64,000 bases of DNA, taken from NCBI GenBank assembly GCA_026397315.1, contig JAPLVC010000002.1:59994-123993 (forward strand), written 5' to 3'. Below the pieces are notes generated by a model that was not told where the DNA came from, made no database searches, and saw only the letters and a list, made by a program, of their open reading frames with translations. A program made the translations under genes and the position numbers. Shown here piece by piece: positions 8,258 to 19,121 of the stretch (the stretch's first letter is position 1; each line of letters begins with the position of its first letter). Origin of the DNA: Candidatus Aenigmatarchaeota archaeon. Its GTDB lineage: Archaea > Aenigmatarchaeota > Aenigmatarchaeia > QMZP01 > QMZT01.

Positions 8258-10762
8258 TCACTGTCCGTTTTCCGCGTCTCTTATTCTGGCATAGGAAACC
8301 AGAGTGTCGCCGTCGTTGAGGCGCATGACCCTCACGCCCTGAGTAGCTCGACCAATCTCATGGACGTCCTTCGCGAATATGCGGATTACCTGGCCTTCCT
8401 TGGAGACGAACAGTATCTGGTCGTTGTCGTGCAGCGGCACGATGCCTATGACGTTGCCGTTCTTTGCGGTGACCTTGAGGTTCTTGACACCCTTGCCTCC
8501 GCGCCTCTGCTGCCTGTAAAGCTCGAATTTCGTGCGTTTTCCATACCCCTTTTCAGTGACCGTGAAAAGCGAGCCGTGCTCGAATTTGGCGTCTCCCACG
8601 ACTTCGTCCTTGCCGCGCAGGCGGATGCCGCGCACACCGTGCGAAGCGCGGCCGGTCGGCCTGACGTCCTTCTCACCGAAGCGTATGGCATAGCCGTGCT
8701 TTGTCGCTATGAGAATGTCCTCTTTACCGTTCGTCAGCCTCGCTTGTATGAGATCGTCGCCGTCGTTCAGCTTGAGCGCTATTATGCCGCAGCTTCTCGG
8801 ATTCGAATATTCGACCAGCGCTGTTTTCTTGACCAAACCTTTCTTCGTCATGAAAAATATGAATTTGCCTTCCTCGAACTTGTCCACGGGTATCATGTCT
8901 CTCAGGCGCTCGCCTTCCTCGAGGTTCAGCAGGTTGACGATGGGCTTGCCGCGCGCGTAGCGTCCGGCTTCCGGGATGCGATAAGCCTTCATCCAGTGGA
9001 CCTTGCCCTTGTTGGTGAAGCAGAGCAGGTAATCATGGCTGTTCATGACGTAGATTTCCTTGACGATGTCGCCTTCCTTGTTTTTCGCGCCGATTACACC
9101 CTTGCCTCCGCGCCTCTGTTGCTTGTATTCCTCGAGCGGTATGCGCTTCGCGTAGTCGTCGCCAGAGAACGTTATGACCACGTCCTCCTTCTTTATGAGG
9201 CGGTCGTCCTCCAGGTCCTCGACGGAATCGCCGTTGCACGATATCTGCGTTTTTCTCGCGTCGCCGTATTTTTTCTTCAGTTCATGCATCTCGCTCTTGA
9301 TTATGCCGTAAATCTTTTCCTCGTGCTCGAGTATTTCCTTGAGCTCCGCGATGAGCTTGATCAGCGACGCGTGCTCGTCTTTCACTTTCTGTCGCTCCAT
9401 CGAAGCCAGGCGCTGCAAACGCATTTCCAGTATGGCCTGCGCCTGTTTCGGGCTGAGTTTGAAGCGCTCTATTAGATGCTTCTTCGCAGTCTCGACAGTG
9501 TCCGCCGCCCTGATGGTTTTTATCACGTTGTCGATGTCGTTGAGCGCGACCAGAAGGCCTTCGAGAATATGCGCCTTGTCGCTCGCCTCGTTGAGGTCGA
9601 ACTTCGTGCGCTTCGTGATGACGTCTTTTCTGTGCTTTATGAATTCATCGATCATGTCCTTCAGGCTGAGAACGCGTGGCTGGCCGTCGACCAGCGAAAG
9701 CATGTTTATGCCGAAAGTCGTTTGTAATTGCGTGTGCTTGTAGAGATGATTGAGAACGATGTCAGCCTGCTCGTTCTGCGACACGTCGACAATGATGCGC
9801 ATGCCATCTTTGTCAGACTCGTCGCGCAGGTTGGTAACGCCCTTTATCACCTTGTCCCTCGCAAGGCGGGCCATGTCCTCTATGAGCTTCGACTTGTTCA
9901 CTTGGTATGGAATCTCGGTGATTATGATCCTTTCCTTGTCCGCCCCCCTTTTCTCGATTTGAGCCGTCCCTCGCAACGTTATGCCGCCCCTGCCGGTGGT
10001 ATAGGCCTGTATAAGGCCGGCTGTCCCCAGTATCGAGCCGCCCGTCGGGAAATCCGGGCCATGTATTATTTTCATGAGCTCGGGAAGCGTTATCTGCGGG
10101 TTGTCGACGGTTGCAATTACGCCGTCTGCGACCTCGTTGATGTTGTGCGGCGGTATGTTCGTCGCCATGCCCACCGCTATGCCGGACGAGCCGTTGACAA
10201 GGAGATTAGGGAACTTGCTCGGCAACACTGCCGGCTCCTTTAGCGAGCCGTCAAAATTCGGGACGAACTTTATGGTTTCTTTTTCTATGTCCGCAAGGAC
10301 TTCCTGTGCGGTCCTTGCCATCCGTGCCTCGGTGTAGCGCATTGCCGCCGCGCCGTCACCATCGACCGAACCGAAATTCCCTTGTCCATCGATGAGCGGG
10401 TAGCGTAACGAGAACGTCTGCACCATGCGGACCAGTGCATCGTAGACTGACTGATCGCCGTGAGGGTGGTATTTACCCAGGACTTCTCCTACGATTCTTG
10501 CAGACTTTTTATAGGGCTTGGAATGGAGCATGCCCATCTCGTGCATGGCGTAAAGAATTCTCCTGTGCACGGGTTTCAAACCGTCGCGCACGTCGGGAAG
10601 CGCTCTGCCGACGATGACTGACATGGAATAATCTAGATAGCTCTCCTTCATCTCTTCCTCGATTATTCTCGGCTTTATGTTTTCCGGCTTTTTCTCTGCA
10701 GTTTTCTCTTCCGGTTTCTTTGCCTTAGCTGCTTCCTCTTCGACTCTCTTTCCCGCTGCCAT
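8258..10762 (-). CDS. gyrA: DNA gyrase subunit A
   Basis: 834 residues from the preferred ATG at 10762 (AGGTG lies 9 bases upstream); the track's GTG start adds 4 residues. N-terminal 30 residues are a Lys/Glu/Ala-rich extension not usual in bacterial GyrA. The breakage-reunion domain follows with '[15 protein letters not shown]' and catalytic Tyr143 in '[11 protein letters not shown]'. The C-terminal beta-pinwheel carries two copies of the GyrA box 'QQRRGGKG', which marks it as gyrase rather than topoisomerase IV. Lies 29 bases after gyrB, so co-transcribed. Confidence 0.97.
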   Translation of the reverse strand: MAAGKRVEEEAAKAKKPEEKTAEKKPENIKPRIIEEEMKESYLDYSMSVIVGRALPDVRDGLKPVHRRILYAMHEMGMLHSKPYKKSARIVGEVLGKYHPHGDQSVYDALVRMVQTFSLRYPLIDGQGNFGSVDGDGAAAMRYTEARMARTAQEVLADIEKETIKFVPNFDGSLKEPAVLPSKFPNLLVNGSSGIAVGMATNIPPHNINEVADGVIATVDNPQITLPELMKIIHGPDFPTGGSILGTAGLIQAYTTGRGGITLRGTAQIEKRGADKERIIITEIPYQVNKSKLIEDMARLARDKVIKGVTNLRDESDKDGMRIIVDVSQNEQADIVLNHLYKHTQLQTTFGINMLSLVDGQPRVLSLKDMIDEFIKHRKDVITKRTKFDLNEASDKAHILEGLLVALNDIDNVIKTIRAADTVETAKKHLIERFKLSPKQAQAILEMRLQRLASMERQKVKDEHASLIKLIAELKEILEHEEKIYGIIKSEMHELKKKYGDARKTQISCNGDSVEDLEDDRLIKKEDVVITFSGDDYAKRIPLEEYKQQRRGGKGVIGAKNKEGDIVKEIYVMNSHDYLLCFTNKGKVHWMKAYRIPEAGRYARGKPIVNLLNLEEGERLRDMIPVDKFEEGKFIFFMTKKGLVKKTALVEYSNPRSCGIIALKLNDGDDLIQARLTNGKEDILIATKHGYAIRFGEKDVRPTGRASHGVRGIRLRGKDEVVGDAKFEHGSLFTVTEKGYGKRTKFELYRQQRRGGKGVKNLKVTAKNGNVIGIVPLHDNDQILFVSKEGQVIRIFAKDVHEIGRATQGVRVMRLNDGDTLVSYARIRDAENGQ

Positions 10763-10791
10763 GTTTATTTTCACCTGTCGATTATGATGAT

Positions 10792-12762
<1,971 letters not shown>

Positions 12763-12774
12763 TTAAAAGTCACT

Positions 12775-12823
12775 TGGTTAATTAATATTATATATTAATT
12801 AATATATAAAGATATATTAAAAG
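12775..12823. promoter_or_regulatory. AT-only repeat tract upstream of gyrB
   Basis: Nearly pure A+T block containing two copies of TTAATTAATAT around a TATAT core, partly palindromic, in the gap between the convergent ends/starts of gyrB and the next minus-strand gene. It could be part of the gyrB promoter region or simply a low-melting spacer at the end of the upstream gene. Evidence is base composition and repeat structure only. Confidence 0.35.
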
Positions 12824-12849
12824 TCCACCTTTGCCGGTTTTCTTGTGCC

Positions 12850-13221
12850 CTAAGAGTTCAGCTTTGCGAACAGGATGCCAGCGCATATGACCTGCACGAA
12901 GATGCTCAGGCTCCAGCTCACGGTCATGAGCAGCGATATCGGGAAGCTGCTGTAGGACATTATCATCCCGGGTATCGTTATGACCCAGTAACCAAGGCCG
13001 AAATAAACGCCCTTTTTAATGGCATCCGTCTCCTTTATCAGTCCTTTCGCCATGTTCCAGAACCATGCCATTATGACGCCCAGCACGAAAGGCTCGACGA
13101 AATAGAGCGACATAAGCGGGTCGGACCACGGACGGAAAAGCGCAGGATTGTTGTATTCCGCGGCCAGAGACGGGAACAGCGCATCGAGCGCGAATCCGAA
13201 GCCCATGCCCACCACGAGCAT
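12850..13221 (-). CDS. Small polytopic membrane protein, unknown function
   Basis: 123 residues with three or four hydrophobic helices ('MLVVGMGFGFALDALF', 'FVEPFVLGVIMAWFWNMA', 'FGLGYWVITIPGMIM', 'WSLSIFVQVICAGILFA'). No family recognised with certainty; it resembles short integral membrane proteins annotated as hypothetical. Upstream of the only ATG the frame stays open for about 18 codons and would lengthen helix 1 (KKIIIPGLIAGAA), but no ATG/GTG/TTG is present there, so the N-terminus is uncertain. Confidence 0.7.
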   Translation of the reverse strand: MLVVGMGFGFALDALFPSLAAEYNNPALFRPWSDPLMSLYFVEPFVLGVIMAWFWNMAKGLIKETDAIKKGVYFGLGYWVITIPGMIMSYSSFPISLLMTVSWSLSIFVQVICAGILFAKLNS

Positions 13222-13362
13222 CGCCGCTCCGGCAATCAGACCAGGTATGATTATTTTTTTCAGAAGATCACCATTTTATAATTTGTCAAACCCGCCTATA
13301 AGCATTCCGGCCGCTGTGACGGACGCAGAAATTTTTTATACTACACTCTTCATTATTATGCT

Positions 13363-14436
13363 ATGAGACCAACTGGTCACCACATAATCGCCGAGTTCAT
13401 ATATTGTTCTAAAGACGTTCTCAACAGCAAGGAAAAAATCGAAAAGATTCTGAGCGACGGCATAGCAAGCGCAGGCCTCTCCGTCGTCAGCATACATACT
13501 CACAAGTTCAGCCCGGCAGGCATCACATGCCTCGCCATAATAAGCGAGTCGCACATCGCGATACACACTTACCCGGAGGCGAGGCACGCGTCCGTCGACA
13601 TTTTCACCTGCTCGCCAGGCCCGGAAAAACCGTTCGCGCTTCTCAATTATCTCAAGAAGCAGCTCAGGCCCAAGACGCTGCGCGTCGGCCACGTCTGCCG
13701 CGGCAACCCGCTGGAGATAAAGTACGCGGACTGGATGGAGGGTTTTTCGACGGTCGGCTTCGAGGTGCGCTATCACGTCAAGAAAATCGTCCACAGCAGC
13801 CGCTCGAAGTTCCAGCAGATAGACATCATAGAAAACGACAACTTCGGTCGCATGCTGCTCCTCGACAAGGACGTGCAGATAGCGGAGAAGGACGCGAATG
13901 CCTACACCAAGAACCTCGTCATGCCGCTCGTCGCGTCCGGCAACAGCCTCGAGAAAGTCATGATACTGGGCGGAGGCGACGGCGCTGCAGCCGCGGAGCT
14001 CATGCAGAACGGCGCGAAAAGGATTGCAGTCGTCGATATAGACAAGGAAGTCATAGCCGTCTCGATGAAGTATCTGAGGAAGATTAACAGGAATGTTTTC
14101 AAGAACCCGAAAGTCAAAGTCACCATAGGCGACGCCTACAGGGTCGTGGCCAGCAGCAGGAAATACGACGCAATCATCTACGACCTCACCATACACCCGG
14201 AGGCCTTCATAAAAATAGACAGGGAAGCGTATCTCTCGAAACTTTTCATGAGGATGAAGAAAAGCCTCAACAGCGGCGGCATGGTGACGGTCCAGTGCGG
14301 TCCGGAATTCGATTATGAGACTTGCAGAATGATGAAGAGGATACTGAAGAAGCATTTCATCGACGTCAATTTCTCGTCGTCCTTCATACCATCCTACTGC
14401 GCCAACTGGGTTTTCGCCTCGGCGAAGAAGAAGTGA
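13363..14436 (+). CDS. Bifunctional S-adenosylmethionine decarboxylase-spermidine synthase fusion
   Basis: 357 residues. Residues 1-115 are a SpeH-type AdoMet decarboxylase: Glu11, 'SESHIAIHTYPE' with self-cleaving Ser63 (becomes the pyruvoyl group), His68 and Cys83, the same spacing as the Thermotoga enzyme. From about 125 an aminopropyltransferase follows with 'LEKVMILGGGDGAAAAE' (dcAdoMet binding), 'VVDIDKEVIAVS', 'VTIGDAY' and 'YDAIIYDLT'. Makes decarboxylated AdoMet and transfers its aminopropyl group to a diamine. Processing at Ser63 would split off a short beta chain and leave SpeE joined to the alpha chain. Such fusions are known but uncommon. Confidence 0.93.
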   Translation: MRPTGHHIIAEFIYCSKDVLNSKEKIEKILSDGIASAGLSVVSIHTHKFSPAGITCLAIISESHIAIHTYPEARHASVDIFTCSPGPEKPFALLNYLKKQLRPKTLRVGHVCRGNPLEIKYADWMEGFSTVGFEVRYHVKKIVHSSRSKFQQIDIIENDNFGRMLLLDKDVQIAEKDANAYTKNLVMPLVASGNSLEKVMILGGGDGAAAAELMQNGAKRIAVVDIDKEVIAVSMKYLRKINRNVFKNPKVKVTIGDAYRVVASSRKYDAIIYDLTIHPEAFIKIDREAYLSKLFMRMKKSLNSGGMVTVQCGPEFDYETCRMMKRILKKHFIDVNFSSSFIPSYCANWVFASAKKK

Positions 14437-14468
14437 GCCGTGTTTTTCAGGGTTTCTGCTTTGGCGAT

Positions 14469-15407
14469 TTACACGATTCTTGTCGTCAGCATCGTTATTA
14501 TGAAGATTACGTAGAGCAGGATGAACACTATGCCCTGCTTGTGGCCTATGCCTTCGTGCTTTACCATGCTGTAGAAAAGGAACGTGTTGGCGATGATTAT
14601 GAAGGCGAGGGGGATGGTGTAGCTCATCAGCGCCATGCCGCCTATGGGCGACATGACCAGGACGGTTCCCAGTATGAGCGTCAGGTTGACGACGGTGCTG
14701 CCCAGTATGTCGCCTATCGCCAGCGCGCACTGACCCTTTCTTATGGCGGTGAAATCGAGCGCGAGCTCAGGCAGTGTCGTGCCGAAGGATATGAGCGTCA
14801 GGCCTATGACCGCTTCGGATACGCCGAAGAAGGCCGCTATTTCCGCTGCTGAGCCGACAACATATTGGGAGCTTGCCACGACGATGATCATGCCAAACAG
14901 GAAAAGCATTATCGACCTTCTCCATTCCCTTTTCGTGACGCCTTCCCTTATGTTAAGGCTGAACTTGTCCTTGAAGATGAAGAAGCAGTAAAGGCAAAAC
15001 ACAATTAACAGTATCATGCCTTCTATCGGGCCAACTACGCCTTTCGAGAGTATGACTGCCGGCACTATGCTTATTAGGAGCAGCAGTTCCGCGCTTTCAA
15101 TCGTGTGCAATCGCTCGACACGCACCTTTCTCATCAGCGTCACGACCCCGAGCACCAGGCATATGTTCGCTATGCTAGAACCCAGCACGTCGCCGATCGC
15201 CATCGGCGCCTTCTGTATCGCGGTTGCCGTGACGGAAACAATGAAATCGGGCATCGAGACCGAGAAGGCAATCAGAATAAAGCCTATCGCCAGCTGCGAG
15301 ATGCCGGTATACTCGGATATCGCTATCGCCGCGTCTATGACCCACTTGGAGGCGAATATCAGCGCCGCGAGAGCGATGATGAAAATTATGACCGCAATTA
15401 TTATCAT
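14469..15407 (-). CDS. Calcium/cation antiporter (CaCA family, YrbG-like)
   Basis: 312 residues, about ten membrane helices, with the two inverted alpha repeats of sodium/calcium exchangers: 'GFILIAFSVSMPDFIVSV...GDVLGSSIANICL' and 'GLTLISFGTTLPELALDF...GDILGSTVVNLTL'. Exchanges Ca2+ for Na+ or H+ across the membrane. In repeat 1 the usual Glu of the 'GTSLPE' motif is Asp ('SMPDF'), while repeat 2 keeps 'TLPEL'; this asymmetry is seen in some family members. Downstream gene in a minus-strand pair with mgtC. Confidence 0.92.
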   Translation of the reverse strand: MIIIAVIIFIIALAALIFASKWVIDAAIAISEYTGISQLAIGFILIAFSVSMPDFIVSVTATAIQKAPMAIGDVLGSSIANICLVLGVVTLMRKVRVERLHTIESAELLLLISIVPAVILSKGVVGPIEGMILLIVFCLYCFFIFKDKFSLNIREGVTKREWRRSIMLFLFGMIIVVASSQYVVGSAAEIAAFFGVSEAVIGLTLISFGTTLPELALDFTAIRKGQCALAIGDILGSTVVNLTLILGTVLVMSPIGGMALMSYTIPLAFIIIANTFLFYSMVKHEGIGHKQGIVFILLYVIFIITMLTTRIV

Positions 15408-15465
15408 AATTTATTATTTGAGGCCGCCCGGATAAATGCTTAACCGCGAAAAATCAAAAGCAGAA

Positions 15466-16095
15466 TCACTCAATCTCGAAATACTCGAGCCACTCGTCCT
15501 TCGCCAAACGCTCGGGAATTTCCCTGACCTGGTCCTTCGTCCCCTCTACAAGATAGCTCACGCTTATCTTGCCGTTCTTCTTGTCGACCTTGACGAAGAC
15601 TTTCTTGAAGTTCGAGCCCAGCTCCTTCTCTATTTCCTTCTCGTCTATTATCCTGTTGGTCGTTATCGTTAGCTTGCGCTGGTAGGAGCCGACGCCGTGC
15701 GTCTTCAGCTTGCCGTCGACGGCTATTACGGCCCATATCATTATGTAGATTAGGATGCCCGTCAGGTATTCGCCCACGCCGATGATCAGGCCGAATATCG
15801 CGAAAAGCCAGACTGACGCCGCACTCGTGAAGCCGTAAATCTTGTCCGTCGTCTTTATCAGCGCGCCCGCGCCGAGGAAGCCGATGCCGCTCACTACTGC
15901 TCCGAGCAGCGAAAGTGGATTCTCGGGGTAAAGGTTCAGCGCGGTTATCGCGAGACCGCAGGAGCCTATCGCTACGAACGTGAAGGTGCCGAAGCCGACC
16001 GGCTTGTGGGCGCGCTGCCTGTGGAAGCCGAAAGCCATGGACAGGATGAATGTTATGATGAGCCTGGGGAGTATGACCAAAAATATCTCTTCCAT
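15466..16095 (-). CDS. MgtC/SapB family membrane protein
   Basis: 209 residues. N-terminal membrane half has the MgtC pattern: 'RLIITFILSMAFGFHRQRAHKPVGFGTFTFVAIGS' (Arg-rich first loop), 'SGIGFLGAGALI' and 'GFTSAASVWLFAIFGLIIG'. C-terminal cytoplasmic ACT-like domain ('RKLTITTNRIIDEKEIEKEL'). Family role is in Mg2+ homeostasis or regulation of transport; exact function unknown. Lies 58 bases upstream of the cation exchanger on the same strand, so a small ion-homeostasis operon is likely. Confidence 0.9.
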   Translation of the reverse strand: MEEIFLVILPRLIITFILSMAFGFHRQRAHKPVGFGTFTFVAIGSCGLAITALNLYPENPLSLLGAVVSGIGFLGAGALIKTTDKIYGFTSAASVWLFAIFGLIIGVGEYLTGILIYIMIWAVIAVDGKLKTHGVGSYQRKLTITTNRIIDEKEIEKELGSNFKKVFVKVDKKNGKISVSYLVEGTKDQVREIPERLAKDEWLEYFEIE

Positions 16096-16329
16096 GCTAT
16101 TCTTTTGGTGCGGGCCAGTAATTAAAGTTCTTTTCTGCGAAGGCCTGTGAGGCAGTTTCTAGTCGCAAATGGCCGCCGGAAGGGATGCATTTAAATACTT
16201 TATAAAGATATTATGACAATATGTTTATAGAAATTATAAATTCTGAAAAAGCCCAGAAGATATGTTCAAAAAAGGAGTAATTAGTTCTAAAGAAAAAGGA
16301 ATTTTTTATTAGGAGGTGGGCAAAAGCAT

Positions 16330-16689
16330 ATGAGCAATAAACCATTTGGGTGGGATTTGTGCGTAGACCTATACGGTTGCAAATACGAAAAGATAAGGAA
16401 CAGGAAGTTTGTTTTGGAATTTATACGTGTATTGTGTGATGATGTTCTAAAGGTAAGACGCGAGGGCAAGCCTGTGCTGAAGCGCTATGGCAAGGAGCAC
16501 CTCACGGGTTACTCGTTCATACAGTTAATTGAAGTCAGTTCTATAACCGGACATTTGTCGGAGGAGAGGCTTTCAGCCCACATAGACATTTTCAGCTGCG
16601 CGCCGTTCAACGACAAGAACGTCGAAAACTTCACCAGGGAGTTCTTCGAGGCGAAGAAATCGGTCGCTAGAAAAATCATAAGGAAATAG
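16330..16689 (+). CDS. Divergent SpeD-family pyruvoyl decarboxylase homologue
   Basis: 119 residues, the size of a SpeH proenzyme. Aligning with the fused SpeD of this window keeps the self-cleavage Ser (Ser70 in 'IEVSSITGH'), His75 and Cys90 at identical spacing, followed by 'HIDIFSC'. The 'HTYPE' segment has become 'HLSEE' and the N-terminal Glu is Asp ('VDLYGC'). Strong AGGAGGTG 8 bases before the ATG. Five bases separate it from a spermidine synthase gene. SpeD paralogues of this kind have been shown elsewhere to have become arginine or ornithine decarboxylases, so AdoMet may not be the substrate. Confidence 0.8.
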   Translation: MSNKPFGWDLCVDLYGCKYEKIRNRKFVLEFIRVLCDDVLKVRREGKPVLKRYGKEHLTGYSFIQLIEVSSITGHLSEERLSAHIDIFSCAPFNDKNVENFTREFFEAKKSVARKIIRK

Positions 16690-16694
16690 AGGCG

Positions 16695-17537
16695 ATGCCC
16701 GAGACGAACGACGGCTGGTTCAGGGAGATTGATTCAAAAGACACCATTAGCGTGAGCCTCAAGGTCTCCAAGAAGCTTTTCGAGGGAAAAAGCAAGTTCC
16801 AGGACATAAAGATAATACGCAACCCGGAGTTCGGCAACGTGCTCATCCTCGATGACGGTTTCCAGACCACGGAGTTCGACGAATTCCTTTATCACGAGAT
16901 GCTGGTCCACGTCCCCATGGCGACCCACCCCAACCCCCAAGAAGTGCTGATAGTCGGAGCAGGAGACGGCGGCGCTCTCAGGGAAACGCTGAAGCATCCG
17001 GTTAAGAAAGTGGTCATGGTCGAGCTCGATGGCAAGGTCATAGACGTCTCTAAAAAATTCCTCCCTTCCCTCAGCAACGGCGCTTTCGAGGATAAGCGCG
17101 CGGAGGTCATAGTCGGCGACGGCGCGGACTACATGGCAAAATGCAAGAACAGGTTCGACGTCATAATCCTCGACCTGACCGACCCGATAATGGACGAAGC
17201 CAAGAACCTTTACACCCCGGTTTTCTTCAAGAACCTTTTTGGCGCGCTTAAAGCCGATGGCGTGTTCTCAATGCAGGGAGGCTGCAAGTTTTTCAGGTCC
17301 GACCTGATAAAGAACTATTCTTTCGTTCCCGTGTCGCAGTTCTTCCCCATAACCAAGGTTTACCTGTGCGACATACCAGCGTATGGCACGACGTGGCCGC
17401 TGATTATCGGCTCCAAGAAGCACGACCCGGAGAAGCCGAGAACGCTGAAAATATCCGGCCTGAAGTGCTACAACACCGACTACCACAAAGCGGCGTTCAA
17501 GCTGCCCAATTTCCTGGCGCAGGCTCTTTACGGTTGA
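16695..17537 (+). CDS. speE: Polyamine aminopropyltransferase (spermidine synthase)
   Basis: 280 residues, normal SpeE length. N-terminal beta barrel ('SVSLKVSKKLFEGKSKFQDIKI'), then 'LDDGFQTTEFDEFLYHEML' (substrate gate), 'VLIVGAGDGGALRETLKH' (dcAdoMet site; usual GGGDG is GAGDG), 'VELDGKVIDVSKKFLPS', 'VGDGADYM' and 'FDVIILDLTDP' (catalytic Asp). Transfers an aminopropyl group to putrescine or a related amine. Second aminopropyltransferase of the locus; starts 5 bases after the SpeD-like gene. Confidence 0.93.
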   Translation: MPETNDGWFREIDSKDTISVSLKVSKKLFEGKSKFQDIKIIRNPEFGNVLILDDGFQTTEFDEFLYHEMLVHVPMATHPNPQEVLIVGAGDGGALRETLKHPVKKVVMVELDGKVIDVSKKFLPSLSNGAFEDKRAEVIVGDGADYMAKCKNRFDVIILDLTDPIMDEAKNLYTPVFFKNLFGALKADGVFSMQGGCKFFRSDLIKNYSFVPVSQFFPITKVYLCDIPAYGTTWPLIIGSKKHDPEKPRTLKISGLKCYNTDYHKAAFKLPNFLAQALYG

Positions 17538-17581
17538 TTTTTTGGGCTGCACTTTCCTTTTCTCCGATTTCGCATCCGGGG

Positions 17582-17595
17582 TTTATATTTAAATA
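17582..17595 (+). promoter_or_regulatory. TATA box for pdaD
   Basis: TTTATATTTAAATA centred about 30 bases before the pdaD ATG with no Shine-Dalgarno between, the layout of a leaderless archaeal promoter. It shows that pdaD has its own promoter rather than depending only on speE read-through. Confidence 0.55.
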
Positions 17596-17620
17596 CAGAG
17601 CGCACTTATTTTATTTCATC

Positions 17621-18187
17621 ATGATACCTGCGAAAGTTTTTTTCGTAAAGGGCGTAGGAGTCCACAAGGACAAGCTTGCTTCTTTCGAAGCCGCCTTGAG
17701 GCAGGCAGGCATAGCGCCGTTTAATCTCGTGAACGTTTCAAGCATACTGCCGCCAAAATGCGAAGTGGTCACAAGGGACCATGGACTCAAGTACCTCAAT
17801 CCGGGCGAAGTGGTTTTTTGCGTGATGGCGAGAACGGACACTAACGAGCCCAACAGGCTCATATCGGTGGCCATAGGCCTTGCTCTGCCCAAAGACAGGG
17901 GTCATTACGGTTATCTTTCCGAGCACCACGGATTCGGCGAGAAGGGCGAGAAAGCCGGCGAGTATGCGGAAGATCTCGCGGCCACGATGCTTGCCACGAC
18001 GCTGGGCGTTCCCTTCGATGCGGACAAGGCATGGGACGAAAGAAGGCAGCAGTACAAAACGAGCGGGCACATATTCAAGACGACGCACATCTGCCAGTCC
18101 GCGGAAGGCCACAAGGACGGCCTGTGGACGAGCGTGATATGCGCTGCAGTTTTCGTGCCGCCTGCAACGGTCGTTTCTGGGCAATAA
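17621..18187 (+). CDS. pdaD: Pyruvoyl-dependent arginine decarboxylase
   Basis: 188 residues from the ATG at 17621; the track's longer ORF runs back into speE and is rejected. Contains 'NLVNVSSILPPKCEVV' with the Ser40-Ser41 cleavage site that forms the pyruvoyl group, 'SVAIGLALP', 'HHGFGEKGEKAGEYAEDLA' and C-terminal 'TTHICQSAEGHKDGLWTSVICAAVF'. Converts arginine to agmatine, the first step of archaeal polyamine synthesis. Agmatinase follows 24 bases later. Confidence 0.96.
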   Translation: MIPAKVFFVKGVGVHKDKLASFEAALRQAGIAPFNLVNVSSILPPKCEVVTRDHGLKYLNPGEVVFCVMARTDTNEPNRLISVAIGLALPKDRGHYGYLSEHHGFGEKGEKAGEYAEDLAATMLATTLGVPFDADKAWDERRQQYKTSGHIFKTTHICQSAEGHKDGLWTSVICAAVFVPPATVVSGQ

Positions 18188-18211
18188 AAAGCTTTATTGG
18201 CAGGATGAAAT

Positions 18212-19096
18212 ATGAAAAGCGATTTTTCCGGCAAATTCATGAACCTTCCTCCGGAGTTTTCTGACTGTAAGAAATCAAAGATAGTAATCCTTCCGGTGCC
18301 TTTCGACGGCACAAGCACATGGATGAAAGGGGCGGACAAAGGTCCTGAAGCCCTGATTTCAGCTTCTGGGTATCTTGAGTACTGCGAGCCTGAGACAAAG
18401 GCTGAGGTTTGTGAAAAGGGCATTTACACTGACAAGCCCGTCGTTTCCAAAATACCGGAAAGCATGGTAAAAGACGCGTATGGGCGGGTGAAAGCGCTGC
18501 TCGCGGATGGCAAGTTCGTAGTCACGCTCGGCGGCGAGCATTCGGTCTCGATAGGCCCGATTCGCGCGCATGCCGAGCGCTTCGGCGGAATGAGCGTCCT
18601 CCATCTGGACGCGCACGGCGACAGGCGCGACGAATACCATGGCAGCAGATGCAACCACGGCTGCGTAATCGCGCGTGCAAAGGAACATGTCAAAAACGTC
18701 GTCTCCGTGGGCATACGCAGTTTCGACTCCTCCGAGATGGAAAGCCTGGATGAAGACAAGGTATTCTACGCACATGAAATCCACGGCAGGGACGACTGGA
18801 TAAGCAAGGCAGTCAATTCGCTCTCGAATAATGTTTACATAACCATCGACTTGGACGTTTTCGAGATAGGGCTGATGCCATCCACGGGCACGCCGGAACC
18901 TGGCGGCCTCGGCTGGTACGAAGTTACCCGCCTGCTGCGAGCAGTCGCCGAGAAGAAGAACATAGTCGGCTTCGACGTCGTCGAGCTCTGCCCGGACGAG
19001 CGCAACAAGGCGCCGGATTTCCTGGCGGCGAAGCTTGTGCAGGTCCTGCTGAGCTACATATTTTTTCTGGGCAAGCACGCGGAAAAGAAAAGATAA
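18212..19096 (+). CDS. speB: Agmatinase (ureohydrolase family)
   Basis: 294 residues. Binuclear Mn ligands are visible: 'TLGGEHSVSIG' (His110), 'HLDAHGDRR' (Asp133, His135, Asp137) and 'ITIDLDVFEIGLMP' (the second DxD). 'TGTPEPGGLGW' is the ureohydrolase substrate loop. Hydrolyses agmatine to putrescine and urea; gene position right after pdaD supports agmatine over arginine as substrate. Completes a putrescine route feeding the two SpeE enzymes. Confidence 0.94.
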   Translation: MKSDFSGKFMNLPPEFSDCKKSKIVILPVPFDGTSTWMKGADKGPEALISASGYLEYCEPETKAEVCEKGIYTDKPVVSKIPESMVKDAYGRVKALLADGKFVVTLGGEHSVSIGPIRAHAERFGGMSVLHLDAHGDRRDEYHGSRCNHGCVIARAKEHVKNVVSVGIRSFDSSEMESLDEDKVFYAHEIHGRDDWISKAVNSLSNNVYITIDLDVFEIGLMPSTGTPEPGGLGWYEVTRLLRAVAEKKNIVGFDVVELCPDERNKAPDFLAAKLVQVLLSYIFFLGKHAEKKR

Positions 19097-19121
19097 AAGC
19101 CACGTTCTCAAATAACAACAC

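Noticed and set aside
8228-9475. 415-aa plus-strand ORF opposite gyrA
   Set aside because: It is the antisense of gyrA, which has all gyrase motifs; the composition (Val/Leu/Arg-rich, no motif) is that of a shadow frame.
12781-12823. AT-rich tract as a replication origin
   Set aside because: No Cdc6/Orc1 gene or ORB-like repeats nearby; low-melting sequence near gyrase alone is not evidence for an origin.
13336-14730. 464-aa minus-strand ORF opposite the SpeD-SpeE fusion
   Set aside because: Shadow frame with Arg/His-rich repetitive composition; the plus strand encodes the complete bifunctional enzyme.
17366-17620. N-terminal 85 residues of the track's 273-aa ORF
   Set aside because: They read through speE out of frame and the intergenic TATA box; pdaD begins at ATG 17621.
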